A stretch of 64,000 nucleotides of DNA, from positions 7,277,309-7,341,308 of the forward strand of contig NC_041004.1 in assembly GCF_004193775.1 (NCBI RefSeq). Direction: 5' to 3'. Made by a program: the position numbers and the translations under genes. The stretch is from Glycine soja. Taxonomy: Eukaryota; Streptophyta; Magnoliopsida; Fabales; Fabaceae. A model generated the notes under the pieces. That model searched no databases and had not been told where the DNA came from. It worked only from the letters and a program-made list of their open reading frames with translations. This document shows, piece by piece, positions 1 to 11,735 of the stretch. The first letter of the stretch is position 1. Each line of letters opens with the position of its first letter.

Positions 1-723
1 GAACTTTTTCCAATCTATTTAGTAGGTCAAAAACATATCGGCCTAAGATATTGGAATAACACATTAATATGGATTAAAAGAATAACTTATCTCATAGTTA
101 ATAACTAAACCTTGATTAAGCTAATTAATATGGTAATAGGGAATGAGGCATATGGATATGGCCCATTAATTAAGGTATGTACAAATTGATGGGTTAGATT
201 GTTGAGATAAAGCAACTATTCACTATCATTTATTATGTTCACTATGTAATTGATCTGACATCTAACTTAAGAATTGTTGTCTTTTGCAACTACTTCATCC
301 TCTGAATATCAAGGAATCCATAGACACAAAAGGACATTATCCAAGCCGAAGGCGTCAGCAAGTAGGAAATGACCAATCTCCTCGTGTAGGTACACCCCAA
401 TCAAATTCTCATCAAGAAGGACGAACAAGGTGATATCTTTGGAGATTAATATGTGGCAAAATAACAAAATTACTTGAGTGCCCCTATGCAGATAAAGTTA
501 CTATTAAAGTTGCTTTAAATAAAAGTAAATCAAAATTAAATTTAAAACAAAACTAATCACACAATAAAATAAAATATCTAATAGAATTGTATTAAATTAC
601 ATTTCTCTTAGAAATCAATCGAGTGTTGGAGCACCAACCCAGCAATTCAGTGAGAGTTGAATAGCTTGCAACTTCTATCCGAGTTGGAGACTGCAGTATC
701 TACCATAAGATGATATACACCAG
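1..723. other. intergenic, no gene recognised
   Basis: AT-rich sequence. Positions 290-440 are less AT-rich and might be an old retroelement piece, but no motif could be tied to a family. The part nearest 724 is probably the 3' untranslated region of the minus-strand gene at 724-963. Confidence 0.5.
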
Positions 724-963
724 CTAAGCCTCCAATTTGGACCCTTCATTCTGTTGGAGGTTACTCCGAATTCTCTTCAAGTACATCAACATAGCAATTA
801 CCAGAAGAAAGACACTGAAAAGAAGAACAAAAACCAGCAACAAGATTTCGCCATGGCGCTCGAATTTCGGGTCGCTCAAGAAGCGTAGCTCATCATTGTG
901 AGGATTGTTACTACTTGGTACTATAGAAGAAGCTGATGAGAAGGGTAACGGTTGAGTAGCCAT
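724..963 (-). CDS. small single-pass membrane protein, unknown function
   Basis: A 79-residue reading frame with a true ATG at 963 and a TAG stop at 724. Residues 1-37 are polar and Ser/Pro/Asn-rich. Residues about 40-62 are one strongly hydrophobic helix (EILLLVFVLLFSVFLLVIAM), followed by the basic stretch YLKRIRSN and a short acidic tail. The layout fits a single-pass membrane protein. The N-terminal part resembles that of plant ATL-type RING-H2 ligases, but no RING cysteines or histidines follow before the stop, so it is either a separate short protein or a truncated ATL-like gene. Base composition across the frame is less AT-rich than the flanks, which supports coding. No neighbouring gene suggests a role. 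Confidence 0.55.
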   Translation of the reverse strand: MATQPLPFSSASSIVPSSNNPHNDELRFLSDPKFERHGEILLLVFVLLFSVFLLVIAMLMYLKRIRSNLQQNEGSKLEA

Positions 964-2243
964 GATGAAGCTTCTGATATATTGTTTTCTTTTTGCTTAC
1001 GGGCAAGAGAATCAAGGGGTATAAGGTAAGGGTTTCAGCAACAATTGGAGTTTGAAGTGTTCAATTTTATTACGTAGCTGGGGGTGACTTGGCTGTATTA
1101 TTGAAACTGACGAGGGAAAGAGAGGCTTGAAAATGTGCCAAAATGTTCGGAAGCAGCCAAATTAATGTCTCGGAAATTATATGGTTCCAAATTTATCGTG
1201 CATGTCCTTAATTATGTTTATGTGTGACGTTCATTAGGAATAATATTGGAGATAAGCATCTTCAATCGCCAATGATTCGTGTTTGATTTGGAACATGTGT
1301 CAGATATTTTTAGGGTAAGGTATTTCGTAGTGATTTAATGAAAATTCCTAGATGATTGGTGCTGTCACACAAGTTGGTCCTGCGCATTTGACATGTCCCA
1401 TCGTGGGTTAAATCGATTGGGCCAAAAAAAATTTATCTTTATCTTTTTATTTTTCATATTTATCTTTCTTTATAAAAGTTTTAAAATTGCCCAGCTAGTT
1501 GGCTTCATCTCAAATTCATTGCCTATATATAATGTAATATTTTTCTTTTAAACAATTTTTTTGTTTATACTTATAAATTATAAAAGATCAAAGTTCACCG
1601 TCCAGCTGAAATTGAAAAATTATTATTCATACCAGTATCAAAATTTCGACATTGTCAGTTGTTTACTTCTATATATATATAAATAACAAAATTCACTTTT
1701 CATTTCTTAAAAATAAACAAAATTTTCTTCTTACAACATTTTTTTTTGTTTTATTTTTCTTCATTTAATGTTCATCTTTTATTCATTCATCATCAGATTT
1801 AAAGAGCAGTTAAAAAAATCGTTAGATATAAAGAAATGTTCACAAATCACAAGGAAAACATTTTTATTTGTGAAACTAATTTTTGAAATTTTTCAAAAAC
1901 AAAATTTATTTCTATCTTAATAATTTTTTAATTAACCAAATTATCCCATAAATATCTTTATTATGTATTTTATATTGGGAAATGTATTTAAACTACAAAT
2001 ATTATTTTAGTACCTCGTACCAAGCCAGATGAGTTGTGTCGTTATACTGTATTTTTTGGCAATTTGTTTTAGGGAGAGAAAAAATACGACAGTACACAAG
2101 CAAGCGTAAGTTCTAGGGCCAACGAGTTTATTAAACAGGAGGGAAATGAGTTACTAAAACAAAGGTCAATTCTTAATAAATGCATTTAAAACAAAGGTCA
2201 ATTCTTAATAATCTGTACTACGAAATTTGTATCTTCTTAGTTA
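964..2243. other. intergenic, promoter side of the 724-963 gene
   Basis: AT-rich sequence with no coding signal. The stretch 964-1200 lies just upstream of the minus-strand gene and would hold its promoter; no distinct element was identified. A short direct repeat built around AAACAAAGGTCAATTCTTAATA occurs at about 2158-2210. Confidence 0.5.
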
Positions 2244-2253
2244 TAGTATTTGG

Positions 2254-2844
2254 ATTTAATTATGTTTTTGTCCTCAGATTTTTTGTTTTTCTTTTTTATA
2301 AATTTCACTTTTGATCCTTAATTTTTTTTAGTATTTTTTATTTTTATATTTTTTATTAGCCATTATAATTCCTACTATCAAATAATAAGGTGAATTAATG
2401 ATGTGACAATCAGATTACAAGGAAATGACTTGACATTCTTAGAGAGTTTAATAGAATAATTACATGTAATTATTTTAATAAATTATATTTTTAATCTTGT
2501 ACTTGTTCAAGTCATATAATGACATCAACCTAATTATTAATAGATTAAAAATATAATTTAAAAATAACATGTAATAATTTTCATTACTTAAAAAATAACA
2601 TTTCATGATAATTTTTTAAAAAAATTTAAGATGATTTTGAACAGTCTTTAATTCAACATTATGGAAAGTGATTAATTATTATGTTATCAATGTGATTATT
2701 GCATCATCAATTAACATTCTTGCTTGAAACATAAATTAAAAATCTCAACAAAAGAAAAATATAAAAACCAAAAATGTTAAAAAATTTGTTTAAAGACTAA
2801 AAGTAAAGTTTGAAAAAAATAATTAGAGAAAAAAATAATTAACC
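2254..2844. mobile_element. Mutator-like MITE with 10-bp target duplication
   Basis: 591 bp, non-coding. The first and last ~150 bp are inverted copies of each other (left begins ATTTAATTATGTTTTTGTCC; right, reversed, begins GGTTAATTATTTTTTTCTC; both arms end near a GATGTGACAATC / GATGCAATAATC motif). The 10-bp sequence TAGTATTTGG occurs directly on both sides (2244-2253 and 2845-2854). Long terminal inverted repeats with a 9-10 bp duplication are the hallmark of Mutator-like elements. No transposase is inside, so it is non-autonomous. Confidence 0.78.
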
Positions 2845-2854
2845 TAGTATTTGG

Positions 2855-3177
2855 AAAGAGACGGGAGATACTTTTTTCACCAATAAAATATTACGAGGAT
2901 TACTAACAAGAATTATTCTAAAATACAATCTTCTATAATATTATTTTACTAATCCTTTTATTCCCTTTATATAATAAGTATTAAACGTATTTTATATTTT
3001 TAAGAAATTAAATATTTGCATTTTTTTATTTAATATGTTCTTTGTAACGTAGTAGGATACTTCTAGGAAGATTAATACAAGGATATAACATTATTCTTAT
3101 TAATAATATATTCTTTAATATAGTTCTTCTAACACGTATTTATTATTGGTCAATTTTGTAAAAAAATTATACTCTTT

Positions 3178-3236
<59 letters not shown>

Positions 3237-3547
3237 ACAACCTAGGACGAAAATGATAATAGGACGGAAATAGAACATCTAAGAATTAGTCATTATAGCT
3301 ATGGAATAAGAGATTCTTCAAACATTTTAAATTTAAAAAAAAAATTAAAGTATAAAAAAATTAAAAGTGTTAGTTTAAAAAGAGAAAATTATTTTTAGCT
3401 CCATCAACATACATCTTAATTACAAATTTATTTTAAAATTATTTCATATTTAAAATTCCTTGTACTGTCCAAAGCTTCGTAGACGAACACAGTGAGACAT
3501 GTACTATTCGTGCCACCGGCAATTTACTAACACTTCTAACTTTCCAG
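2855..3547. other. intergenic, AT-rich
   Basis: No gene or element recognised apart from the ATT microsatellite at 3181-3235. Confidence 0.5.
3181..3235. repeat. (ATT)n microsatellite
   Basis: About 17 near-perfect ATT/TTA units in a row. A likely length-polymorphic site. Confidence 0.95.
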
Positions 3548-3934
3548 TAGGGGTGGAAATTGGCCAGGTCAGGCTTTGAAAGGCATGAGCCTAGCTTACG
3601 ATGAATCTTTGAAGCATGAGTCTGTCCTATAGCCTATCAAAAACTTTTATTTTGACTCGGTCTGACCTTTTTAAAAGTCTGGTCTGACCTTATAGCCTTT
3701 TTAAAAGTCTTCTTCACAATAAATATTTAATATTTTATGGAGTAGGAATGTAATACGAAAGTTAAAGAAAAAGGAAAGTCAATCAAAATAATGAGGAATA
3801 TAAAAGGGCACATGACTCACATCTAAATTATAATTAAAGTCTTTGATTATAGGAATAGAAGTTATGGAGCAGTAATGTGTAATCAAAGTCTGATAGTTTA
3901 AAAAAAAATTAATTGTATCCAAAAAATAATATAA

Positions 3935-3971
<37 letters not shown>

Positions 3972-4040
3972 TCGGTCTATTAGGCTTATAAGACTTTTTA
4001 ATAAGCCTAAGCCTGGTCTATTTAATTTAATAGGCTTTTA

Positions 4041-4041
<1 letters not shown>
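3548..4041. mobile_element. hAT-like repeat fragment
   Basis: Begins TAGGGGTGGAAATTGGCC, the terminal type seen in non-autonomous plant hAT elements, and contains repeated AGGCTT/GCCTGACC blocks (3575-3715 and 3970-4035). A related piece lies in the opposite orientation at about 54720-54855. The matching right end and the 8-bp duplication were not found; microsatellites may have disrupted it. Confidence 0.45.
3937..3969. repeat. (AT)n microsatellite
   Basis: About 16 uninterrupted AT units inside the hAT-like repeat. Confidence 0.95.

Positions 4042-4077
<36 letters not shown>
4042..4077. repeat. (TG)n microsatellite
   Basis: About 18 uninterrupted TG units. They account for the His-Thr run in the opposite-strand reading frame here, which is not a gene. 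Confidence 0.95.
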
Positions 4078-4078
<1 letters not shown>

Positions 4079-4112
4079 AGAATAGTGGTTAAGATAATTA
4101 AAGAAAGAAAAA

Positions 4113-5197
4113 TGTTAATGGTGAATGTATGAATACATAGTTTTGATAATGCCAAAGAATAATCAAACAATGTTGCTTTCAAGATTAATTCAAGAAAAAG
4201 ATAAGGCCTCAAACAATCTCATTGGTTGGTCAAGTTTTTGCCTCAAAACACATTGTTTTCAACATCTAAGGCTTTGGTAATCAATTACCAAGCAATGTAA
4301 TCGATTACTAGAAGATAATTTTGAAAATAAATTTTTAAAAAGGATTTTGAATTTGAATTTTGAATCATGTAATCGATTACTAGATGTTTGTAATCGATTA
4401 CTAGCAACGACACTTTAGAAAATACTTTGAAAAATCATGATCCTTCAAAATATAACTGTGTAATCGATTACCAGAAACCTATAATTGATTACCAGTGAAG
4501 AATTTCAGAAAAAACTTTTTGAAAAGACACATCTCTTCAAACCATTTTGAAAAGGCATGAAGGACCTATATATGTGTGTGTCTGACTTCGAAAAAAAAAA
4601 AGAAAGAGATTCTAGGAGAGCTTAATTGTCAAATGCTCTCTCAACAACTCTTGAACAAACACTTGCAAATCTATTGTGAATTCATCCAGAAACTTCAAAT
4701 TGTATTAGAGAAATTCCTCTAAGAACTTCAATTTGTATCATTCACTCTAAAGAAGAGAAATCTTTCTGTTCATCTCTCAGAAAGTCAATTGTAATCAAGA
4801 GACTGATTGTCTTTTGAATTGTGAGAATTGTAATCAAGAGACGAATTGTCTCTTGGAGAATCTTTGAACACAAGGGTGAGGGATCCCAAGGTGTGTTCAA
4901 ATTCTGTAAAGGATTTATAGAGATAGTGGAAAATCTCAAGTGAGTTGCTTGAGGACTGGACGTAAGCACGGAAAGTGACCGAACCAGTGTAAATCCAGTT
5001 TGCATTTCTCTTTTCCCTTATCTTATTTATTTTATTACAATCAATTTTATCTTTCACGTTTAAAGAACATTATTAAATTAATTGTTGCTTCTTCTTTTGC
5101 ATTCTAAGCCTATCATTTTAAAAAGGGGGTTAAAAGTTTGTTATTTTGAAACTTAATTCACCCCCCTTCTTAAATTATTGAGGTCACTTGTCCAACA
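4113..5197 (+). mobile_element. LTR of a SIRE-like Copia element, probably solo
   Basis: 1085 bp starting TGTTAATG and ending GTCCAACA, so it has TG...CA ends with a short TGTT/AACA inversion. It holds at least four TAATCGATTAC-type motifs (4298-4490), a direct repeat around TTGTAATCAAGAGAC (4789-4843), the block GGACTGGACGTAAGCACGG (4955-4973), and a terminal CACCCCCCTTCTTAAATTATTGAGG. These features match my recollection of soybean SIRE-type LTRs. No internal gag or pol sequence adjoins it, and no 5-bp target duplication is evident (AAAAA versus TTAAG), so the left boundary is uncertain. Confidence 0.6.
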
Positions 5198-5451
5198 TTA
5201 AGTATGAACTAAAAATATTGGTTAAGAAAATAAAAAAATATTTAATTCAGTTGCTCAAGAGTACGTTTTCTTATCATTTTTAAATGTTATTTTATATGAT
5301 TTTCAATAAAAATTTCTTTCTTTTAATTTCTTAATTAACTAATAACTGATATTTTAAGATCACTAGTGGTAACCAAAAAAAATCCAAAGATCACTAGTCA
5401 ACAACAACACCCTTGACTTAATTCCTGAAACTTATATAAATCAAATCATGA
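5198..5451. other. short AT-rich spacer
   Basis: Lies between the LTR and the CACTA element. Nothing recognised. Confidence 0.5.
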
Positions 5452-7512
5452 CACTACTACAAAATTTACTTTTTAACATTGTTAGAATAACATCAGTTTT
5501 ATAAAAAATTGATATAAACAAAAACGTGGTGATATAATTGTAAATAACGTGACTTCATTAACATCGGTTCTCCAAAAAATCAATGCTAACGTGAGTATGT
5601 TAACATCGGTTTTCCATAAACCAATGTTAACGTGAGTTGATTAACATCGGTTTTTGAAAAAAAAAGGACGTTGTATTTTCCTATTTATAATTTTATTGTG
5701 CTTATGGCAGTTCACTCGTCTCCCTCACAAACCCTTTGTTAGTCTCACTTTCACTCTCATGACACTGAAACCACTGTCATGTCGCTCATGGTGTCGTCAT
5801 TATCGGTCTCATTCTTGCTCACGGTCTTACTCTCTCTCTCGAAGCTTTTTTCAACAATGAATTCATGGTTCTGGTTATTTTGGTTGTTTTCAACAATGTT
5901 TTGGTCGGATTCGACAGTGTTTTCGACAATGTTTTGGTCGGATTCGACAGTGTTTTCGACAATGTTTTTGACATTGTTTTGGTTGTTCATGGTTTTAGTT
6001 ATTTTGGTTGTTTTCGACAGTGTTTTGGTTGGATTCGACAGTGTTTTCGATATTGTTTTGGTTGTTTTCAATAATGTAAGCCTTTTTTGACAAGAAAATC
6101 AATGAAATTTTACTTAGGTTCTGGTTTACTTAGATTTTGTTTTGGTTGTAGATTTACTTAGGTTCTATTTTGTGTGGTTCTGGTTCCTCCTCATTATATT
6201 AGTTGCATAGAATAAACTCTTGGATAAGCATGGTGAATAGTCAGTTTGTGCATGGATCAGTTAATGAATTTAGATGTTTTGACAAAATCTACTTAATGTC
6301 ATGTTTATATTGTAAATAGAGTTTAGAAACGATGGATGAAGATCAACATAACTGGAAGGAAATAACTAACATTATGATGAAGATTAACAAAACAACAGAG
6401 AAAATGTTCAACACTTTTCATGTTATGGATCAGGTTAGAAATTTCAACACTATTCTCAAATAAACATGACACGATATAACACATTTGCTTATATTACTTT
6501 ACTTGTTAAATGTAGCTTTATGGTGAAGTTAGTAGGTCATTTGTTGTAAGATGGAAGGATCAACTAGAGCCTACTTGGAATCTACTACAATCTAGTTGCA
6601 ACATGCACTTAGAACTCTAAGAGTTCTATGGGCTCACTAGAAATCATCAGGTGACCTTGACCCACTTTGGACAAAGTATTTTTCTTATCACCATCTTCAA
6701 TACCCTAAATGACACTCCTCGTACCACTAAGTTCCTAGCTCAGTCACTTTTCAAGTCTTGCTGATTGAGTACAAAGTGACTTGTTGCAGTTAAGTGAGTA
6801 ATTAAACGCTCATCAATATGTCAAATTTTAAAATTATATACATATCTAATATGAATTTCATATTAATTTCATGATGTGTCGAGTACCATGTACTCATTTA
6901 TGAAAGCAGCAAGATTCATCCATCTAAACTTGGAAGGGACTACGAAGTGTAAGATAATTTATAATCATGATAAGAATACTATTTTATTTTTAAATGGACG
7001 GAAGAATTTTACACAATCACGGAATTTGCTTATTATTTGAGTTCCCAGATGCAATCTTTAACTTCGTTTTATTTTGGATTTATTTGTAATTAAAGTACAT
7101 TACTACTCTATTATTATCAATATGTAAATTTTTGTTTATAAGTCTTTGTGATATATTTTGTGAGAAATATTGGAACATCTTGAAAATATTTATGATATAT
7201 TTTGTTTATAAATGTTTATAAATAATCTTGTGCATAATATACTTTGTTTATAGCTTTTGGTGCATAGCTTATTTTATGTGTTTTTTTACAACTTTAAATG
7301 ATAAGTTATGATATGAATTAATTACAGGTTGATAATTAAAACATAAATAGGATATTAAAAATAACCAAAAAAATACCATCATTTTAAGAAAAATCGATAT
7401 TTTCAGTAATCAACAACATGGATTTTTAGGAGAAAACATCTAAAAATCGATGTTGTTGAGAAGAAAAGAATATCGATTTTTATAATATAAAAAAAACTAT
7501 TTTCTAGTAGTG
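5452..7512. mobile_element. non-autonomous CACTA transposon
   Basis: Starts CACTACTACAAAATTTAC and ends AACTATTTTCTAGTAGTG, the inverted termini typical of CACTA (En/Spm) elements. The flanks TGA and TGG are an imperfect 3-bp duplication. Subterminal repeats are visible: TTAACATCGGTTTT...CAATGTTAACGTGAG units at 5555-5655 on the left and AAAATCGAT(A/G)TT units at 7380-7485 on the right. At 2061 bp it has no recognisable transposase and must be a deletion derivative. A 33-bp tandem array lies inside. Confidence 0.75.
5871..6078. repeat. 33-bp tandem repeat array inside the CACTA element
   Basis: Units of TGTTTTCGACAATGTTTTGG plus GTCGGATTCGACAG (33 bp) occur twice almost perfectly at 5895-5965, with decayed copies on either side. 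The unit length is a multiple of three and lacks stops, so it keeps long frames open on both strands; the reverse strand reads as 11-residue repeats of the type VESDQNIVENT. It looks like a composition artefact rather than a gene. Confidence 0.8.
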
Positions 7513-10204
7513 TGGATAGTATTGGAGTAAATCATGCATGCATTTTAGGTATATAATGAATTAAAAATGTTTTAGTTAGATTATTATGGATTTTTAAATT
7601 GTAATAATAAGAGAGCACCTATATTTATTATGAGCTCATAATAAATTAGGTCTCTTTTAAGTTTGTTGTAAATTTTTAACTTTTAGTTTCCCATCTTAAA
7701 TTTGAAAAGAAGTTAATTTTAAAATGCTTTTAGAAATAATAATAAAATATATCTAAAAATAATATAAAATCCATACACTACTCCCATGGGATAGAGTAAC
7801 AACTAACATTAGTCATAAAAAAAAACTAAAACATAATTTGTTCTCATATTTTTTAAATCTTCAATTTTAATCTATATATTTTTAATTTAGAATTTTTATC
7901 TCTTACTTTTAAAAAATTTGTGATTTTAGTCTATTTATTTTTTAATCGAGATATTTCATCACTCATTTTTTAAAATATGTGGTTTTAGTTTCTTTTATCA
8001 ATTCTAGACTTGACTATGTATTTTTTATTTTTTTTTATAAATTAAGCTTGTTAGTAATTAAATAATTTTAAAAAATTATCATTTGAATAATAAATAGACA
8101 CATATCAGTTAACATGTACGGAATACAGAGATCATGTTTGAAATTGGTCACAAGGATTAAAATTGTAAAATTTTTAAAGTTGGGGAAAAATGTTTTAAAG
8201 TGGAAGATGAAATATCTCAATTAAAAAAATATGAAGACTAGGGTTATGTTCAACAAAGTTAACTGAAAATTGGAAAATTAAATAGAAGCTAAAAAATTAG
8301 CTTATTGAATTATAAGTGTTCGGTAAAATTAACTAATGAAGTAATGGTAAAATGTAAAATGATTGAAAAAAATAAAATCATGATTCATTCAAAGAAAACT
8401 AAGTAGGAAGTTCAATAAATATATTAAGGATAAAAAAAATAAAAAAAAGTTAAAAACTAACTTTTACAAAACAATTTCAAGTAACATTTCAAAAAATAAT
8501 AAAAACTATTAAAAAAATTTATTTACAGACTAACTAAATAAATTTCTCAATTAGTAAAAAATTAGAAACTACTGAAATATTTTGTAAAACATAATTTAAA
8601 ATTGTGAATTTGTAAAAATGGAAAGATGGAAATTGTACATTATAAAGAAAAAAAATTATATTAACCATTTGGATTTTTTCCCCAAAGTTACTATTACATC
8701 ATTTCCTATTTTCTTCCACTCAAAGAAACCATGCATTTAGAATGAAAAAAGCCACATGTATAAAATTTAATACATGGGAAAATTATCATTGGTGTTGCAG
8801 CAAGAACCATTGTTAACGATCAAGATAGAACCCACGCGAATCCTAAGTTACATTTGTACTAAGTTAATGATAATTACAAGAATTTCGGCCATGACAGAGT
8901 GTCATGATTCAGAACCTTACCGTACTGTTCACTAGAGTTAACAAGAGTTGAAGAATAGTTGGTTGGCCATTCATTCTCATTCACGTGTTTCACATTTCTA
9001 TCTTATCTTAAAGCTAAAGTATAGTTCCCTTCGATCAAGCAATTTATAAAACTAAATAATGAATTAAAAGTACCTTCATTTTCCAATCCGAATTAGAAAC
9101 GTTATCTAATGTTTCAATTTAGTTCAAGTATAAAATATATTTTTCGTTTCCTTATAATGTTTAATCCATAATTTAATTTTTTATCTTTAAATTTAAATAC
9201 TTAGTTTTTATATTTTTTAAAATCAACTATTTTGATCCTTGGTCAGTTACAAGGATGGACTCAAACCTAAAAAAGAAGAGGTTGATCACAAAATAAAATA
9301 CATTCAACAACTTTCTTTTTGTTGAATAAATACATCCAACAATTATATTTCATTTATTTTTATACAACATATTTATAATTTGATGTTTCAATCTATTAAA
9401 TTACATTAATAATCTATTAAATCACATAACATCTTATCACAAAAAAGAAGCACACACAGCACCTTTCTTATATGTCGCAAAAATAATCAGTAATTACTAA
9501 TTTTAACAATTTTCTTTTCAATGGATACTAATAAGTATTCAATAACAAAAATTATTTTTCATCTTATTATGAAACATAGTCTTATTACTAAAATATTAAA
9601 AATCTTTCTTTCATGTGTGGTGCGGTCTTTCAGTTTTTCAGTTTTTGTTGATCTTGTCAATGTTGTTCTAACTCATAGAATTTAAAGAATTATTTTTCTT
9701 AGATGATATGTTAAAAGAATGTCTCAAAATACATCTACAAAACCTATTTATTGGAATCTAGAAAGAAACAATCCATAATGACAACAACTGTTATTGTATA
9801 TTTTCATGATTTAAAAATTAAAATAATCTTCAATCAATCTAATGACACTTGTTTATATGAGATTTGAAAACAAGAGCTCTAATTAATTGAAAAAACTAGA
9901 GTTTATCAATTAGATATTAACAAAGAAAAAAATACTCATTGTATAATAACTAAAATTTAATGAATTGAAATACAATATTTAGATAAAATTGCTTAAAAAA
10001 GATAAAAGTAATATTAATTTTATAATTTCAAAAAGTTAAGAGATAAATCTGATCATATAATAAGTAAATTTTGATCAAATATAATATTGAGATAAGATTT
10101 CTTAAAACAAATATTACTATTTATCTTATAATTTTTTAAAAATAAATTTAAGAGACAAAATATATTTTCATAATAAATTAATTTTTTTTAAAAAAAGATG
10201 AATA
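7513..10204. other. AT-rich intergenic sequence with decayed foldback repeats
   Basis: No coding sequence recognised. Positions about 7860-8243 resemble an old terminal-inverted-repeat element: CGAGATATTTCATC on the left (7949-7962) pairs with GATGAAATATCTCAATT on the right (8206-8222). Ends and target duplication could not be fixed. Confidence 0.45.
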
Positions 10205-10553
10205 GTGAAATTTTTCATTGAAAGCGTGAGGTGGAGATCAATTAGTCTTTGAAAGATTAAAAATTTAAATTTAATCTACAAATGTACAAAGACAAATTAG
10301 TTCTAGAAACAATGTAATGACAAATTGATCCTTAAATTTTATAACTTAATGTGAAATTAGTAATTGAACAATATAAGTTATTCTTAAATTAGTCTTTAAA
10401 TATTACAATTTAACAATAAAATAATATCACAAACTTAATTGTATAACTAATTTGTCACACTTTTACACATTTAATGACTAAATTTATATTTTTTATCTTT
10501 GAGAAACTAATTTGTCATCTTAACATCACACTTTCAAAAACAAATTTCATTAT
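10205..10553. mobile_element. short foldback element, Mutator-like or other MITE
   Basis: The left arm (10220 onward, GAAAGCGTGAGGTGGAGAT) and the reversed right arm (to 10535, GAAAGTGTGATGTTAAGAT) match for about 55 bp, and weaker similarity extends outward on both sides. Non-coding, about 320-350 bp. No convincing target duplication was found. Confidence 0.45.
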
Positions 10554-10835
10554 ATATCCTTTAAAAATATAACTGGTTTCAAATGAGATTTGTTTACTTA
10601 AAAAAATAATTTTTTCTTTAAAAATAAATAACTAATATTAATGTAATAATTTTTTAAATTGAAAAAAAAAATCAGGAGAGGCCAAGGCCCCCCTCATGCC
10701 AATGTCGGTCTGTCCCAGATCGATATACCATCAATAATCAATTGTTGATTTTAATGTGATATATTGACGATTGTGTGGTAAGGAGTTAAAAATGGAGTAA
10801 AAAAAAAAATAGTGTCTTAGAGGAAATTGAACCAA

Positions 10836-11723
10836 GTGGAAGAGGAAAATATCTGGGATTTCCATCTTGTGAGGGAGAAGCAGGAAGGCGATCTTTAATT
10901 TTATTAGGAATAAGGTTTGTAAGAAAATTAATTCTTGGAGTGGAAGAATGCTCTCTATGGCTGATAGGAAAGTAATGATAAAATCCATCTTGCAAGCTAT
11001 TCCAATGTATTTGCATGATTATATTTCTCTTTCCTCAAACTTTGGGCAATGAAATTCAAAGGATCGTGAATTCATATTGGTGGGATTCGAGTCATCAAGC
11101 AACAAAAGGGATGAATTGGCTGGCTTGGGACATATTGTGTGCTTTAAAGGAGGATGATGGTTTGGGTTTTCACAACATCTACACTTTTGACTTGGCTGTG
11201 TTAGGAAAATAAGGATGGAGATTTATTTCGATTCTAATCCTAATGCTTTTTTGTCAGGAGTGTCTTCAAATCTAAATAAATACTTTCCCATGTTGTGGAT
11301 AATGGGAGCATATATCAAGATGCCTGGAGAGTGGAATATTATTTGTATAATGCCAATGTTCCTCCAAGCATACTTTGGAGGATCTGTAGAGAGTGTATCC
11401 CTAATTCAAAGGGTGATGAAACCGTGTTCAACTGAGTCAAATGTTGAAGAGGAAGCTCACGAATGCTGAATCATGCACACAGCTGGTATGCAGCAGAAAT
11501 GGAGCTACATAACGTTGTGTTTGAACTGATTGTAAGATTGTGGCTGATAGGATCAGATCTTCAAGCAATGACATTTCAGAGGGAGAGGGTGTTTATTAGT
11601 TAATGAATGTAGGAAGATATTGGCTCAAAATTCATCCTTAGTATCTATGTTTTTTATCATCTAATTAATTGTGCGGAGAGATTGATGATTATGAAATGAG
11701 ATAAATATTATTTAGTAAAAAAA
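10836..11723 (+). mobile_element. 5'-truncated L1-type LINE copy
   Basis: Carries the C-terminal end of LINE ORF2: KINSWSGRMLSMADRK (10928-10975), then, after a frameshift, QTLGNEIQRIVNSYWW and KGMNWLAWDILCALKEDDGL (11035-11165), a zinc-finger-like remnant around 11380, and an RNase H-like remnant (11500-11620). It ends ATTATTTAGT plus an A-run. The 12-bp AAATTGAACCAA directly flanks it at 10824-10835 and 11724-11735, a target duplication expected from target-primed reverse transcription. Stops, frameshifts and an internal deletion show it is dead. Same family as the copy at 12790-21009. Confidence 0.85.
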
Positions 11724-11735
11724 AAATTGAACCAA

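Noticed and set aside
4027..4212. Minus-strand frame with a His-Thr run
   Set aside because: Produced entirely by the TG microsatellite at 4042-4077.
4298..4490. Regularly repeated TAATCGATTAC motifs, considered as a CRISPR-like or operator array
   Set aside because: Irregular spacing, short palindromic motif typical of soybean LTRs, and a eukaryotic genome.
4742..5057. Two overlapping minus frames of 87 and 90 residues
   Set aside because: Both lie inside the LTR, overlap each other and have no domain signal.
5757..6071. 104-residue minus frame rich in Lys/Thr/Asn/Glu
   Set aside because: Arises from the 33-bp tandem array inside a CACTA element; plus-strand frames over the same bases are equally open.
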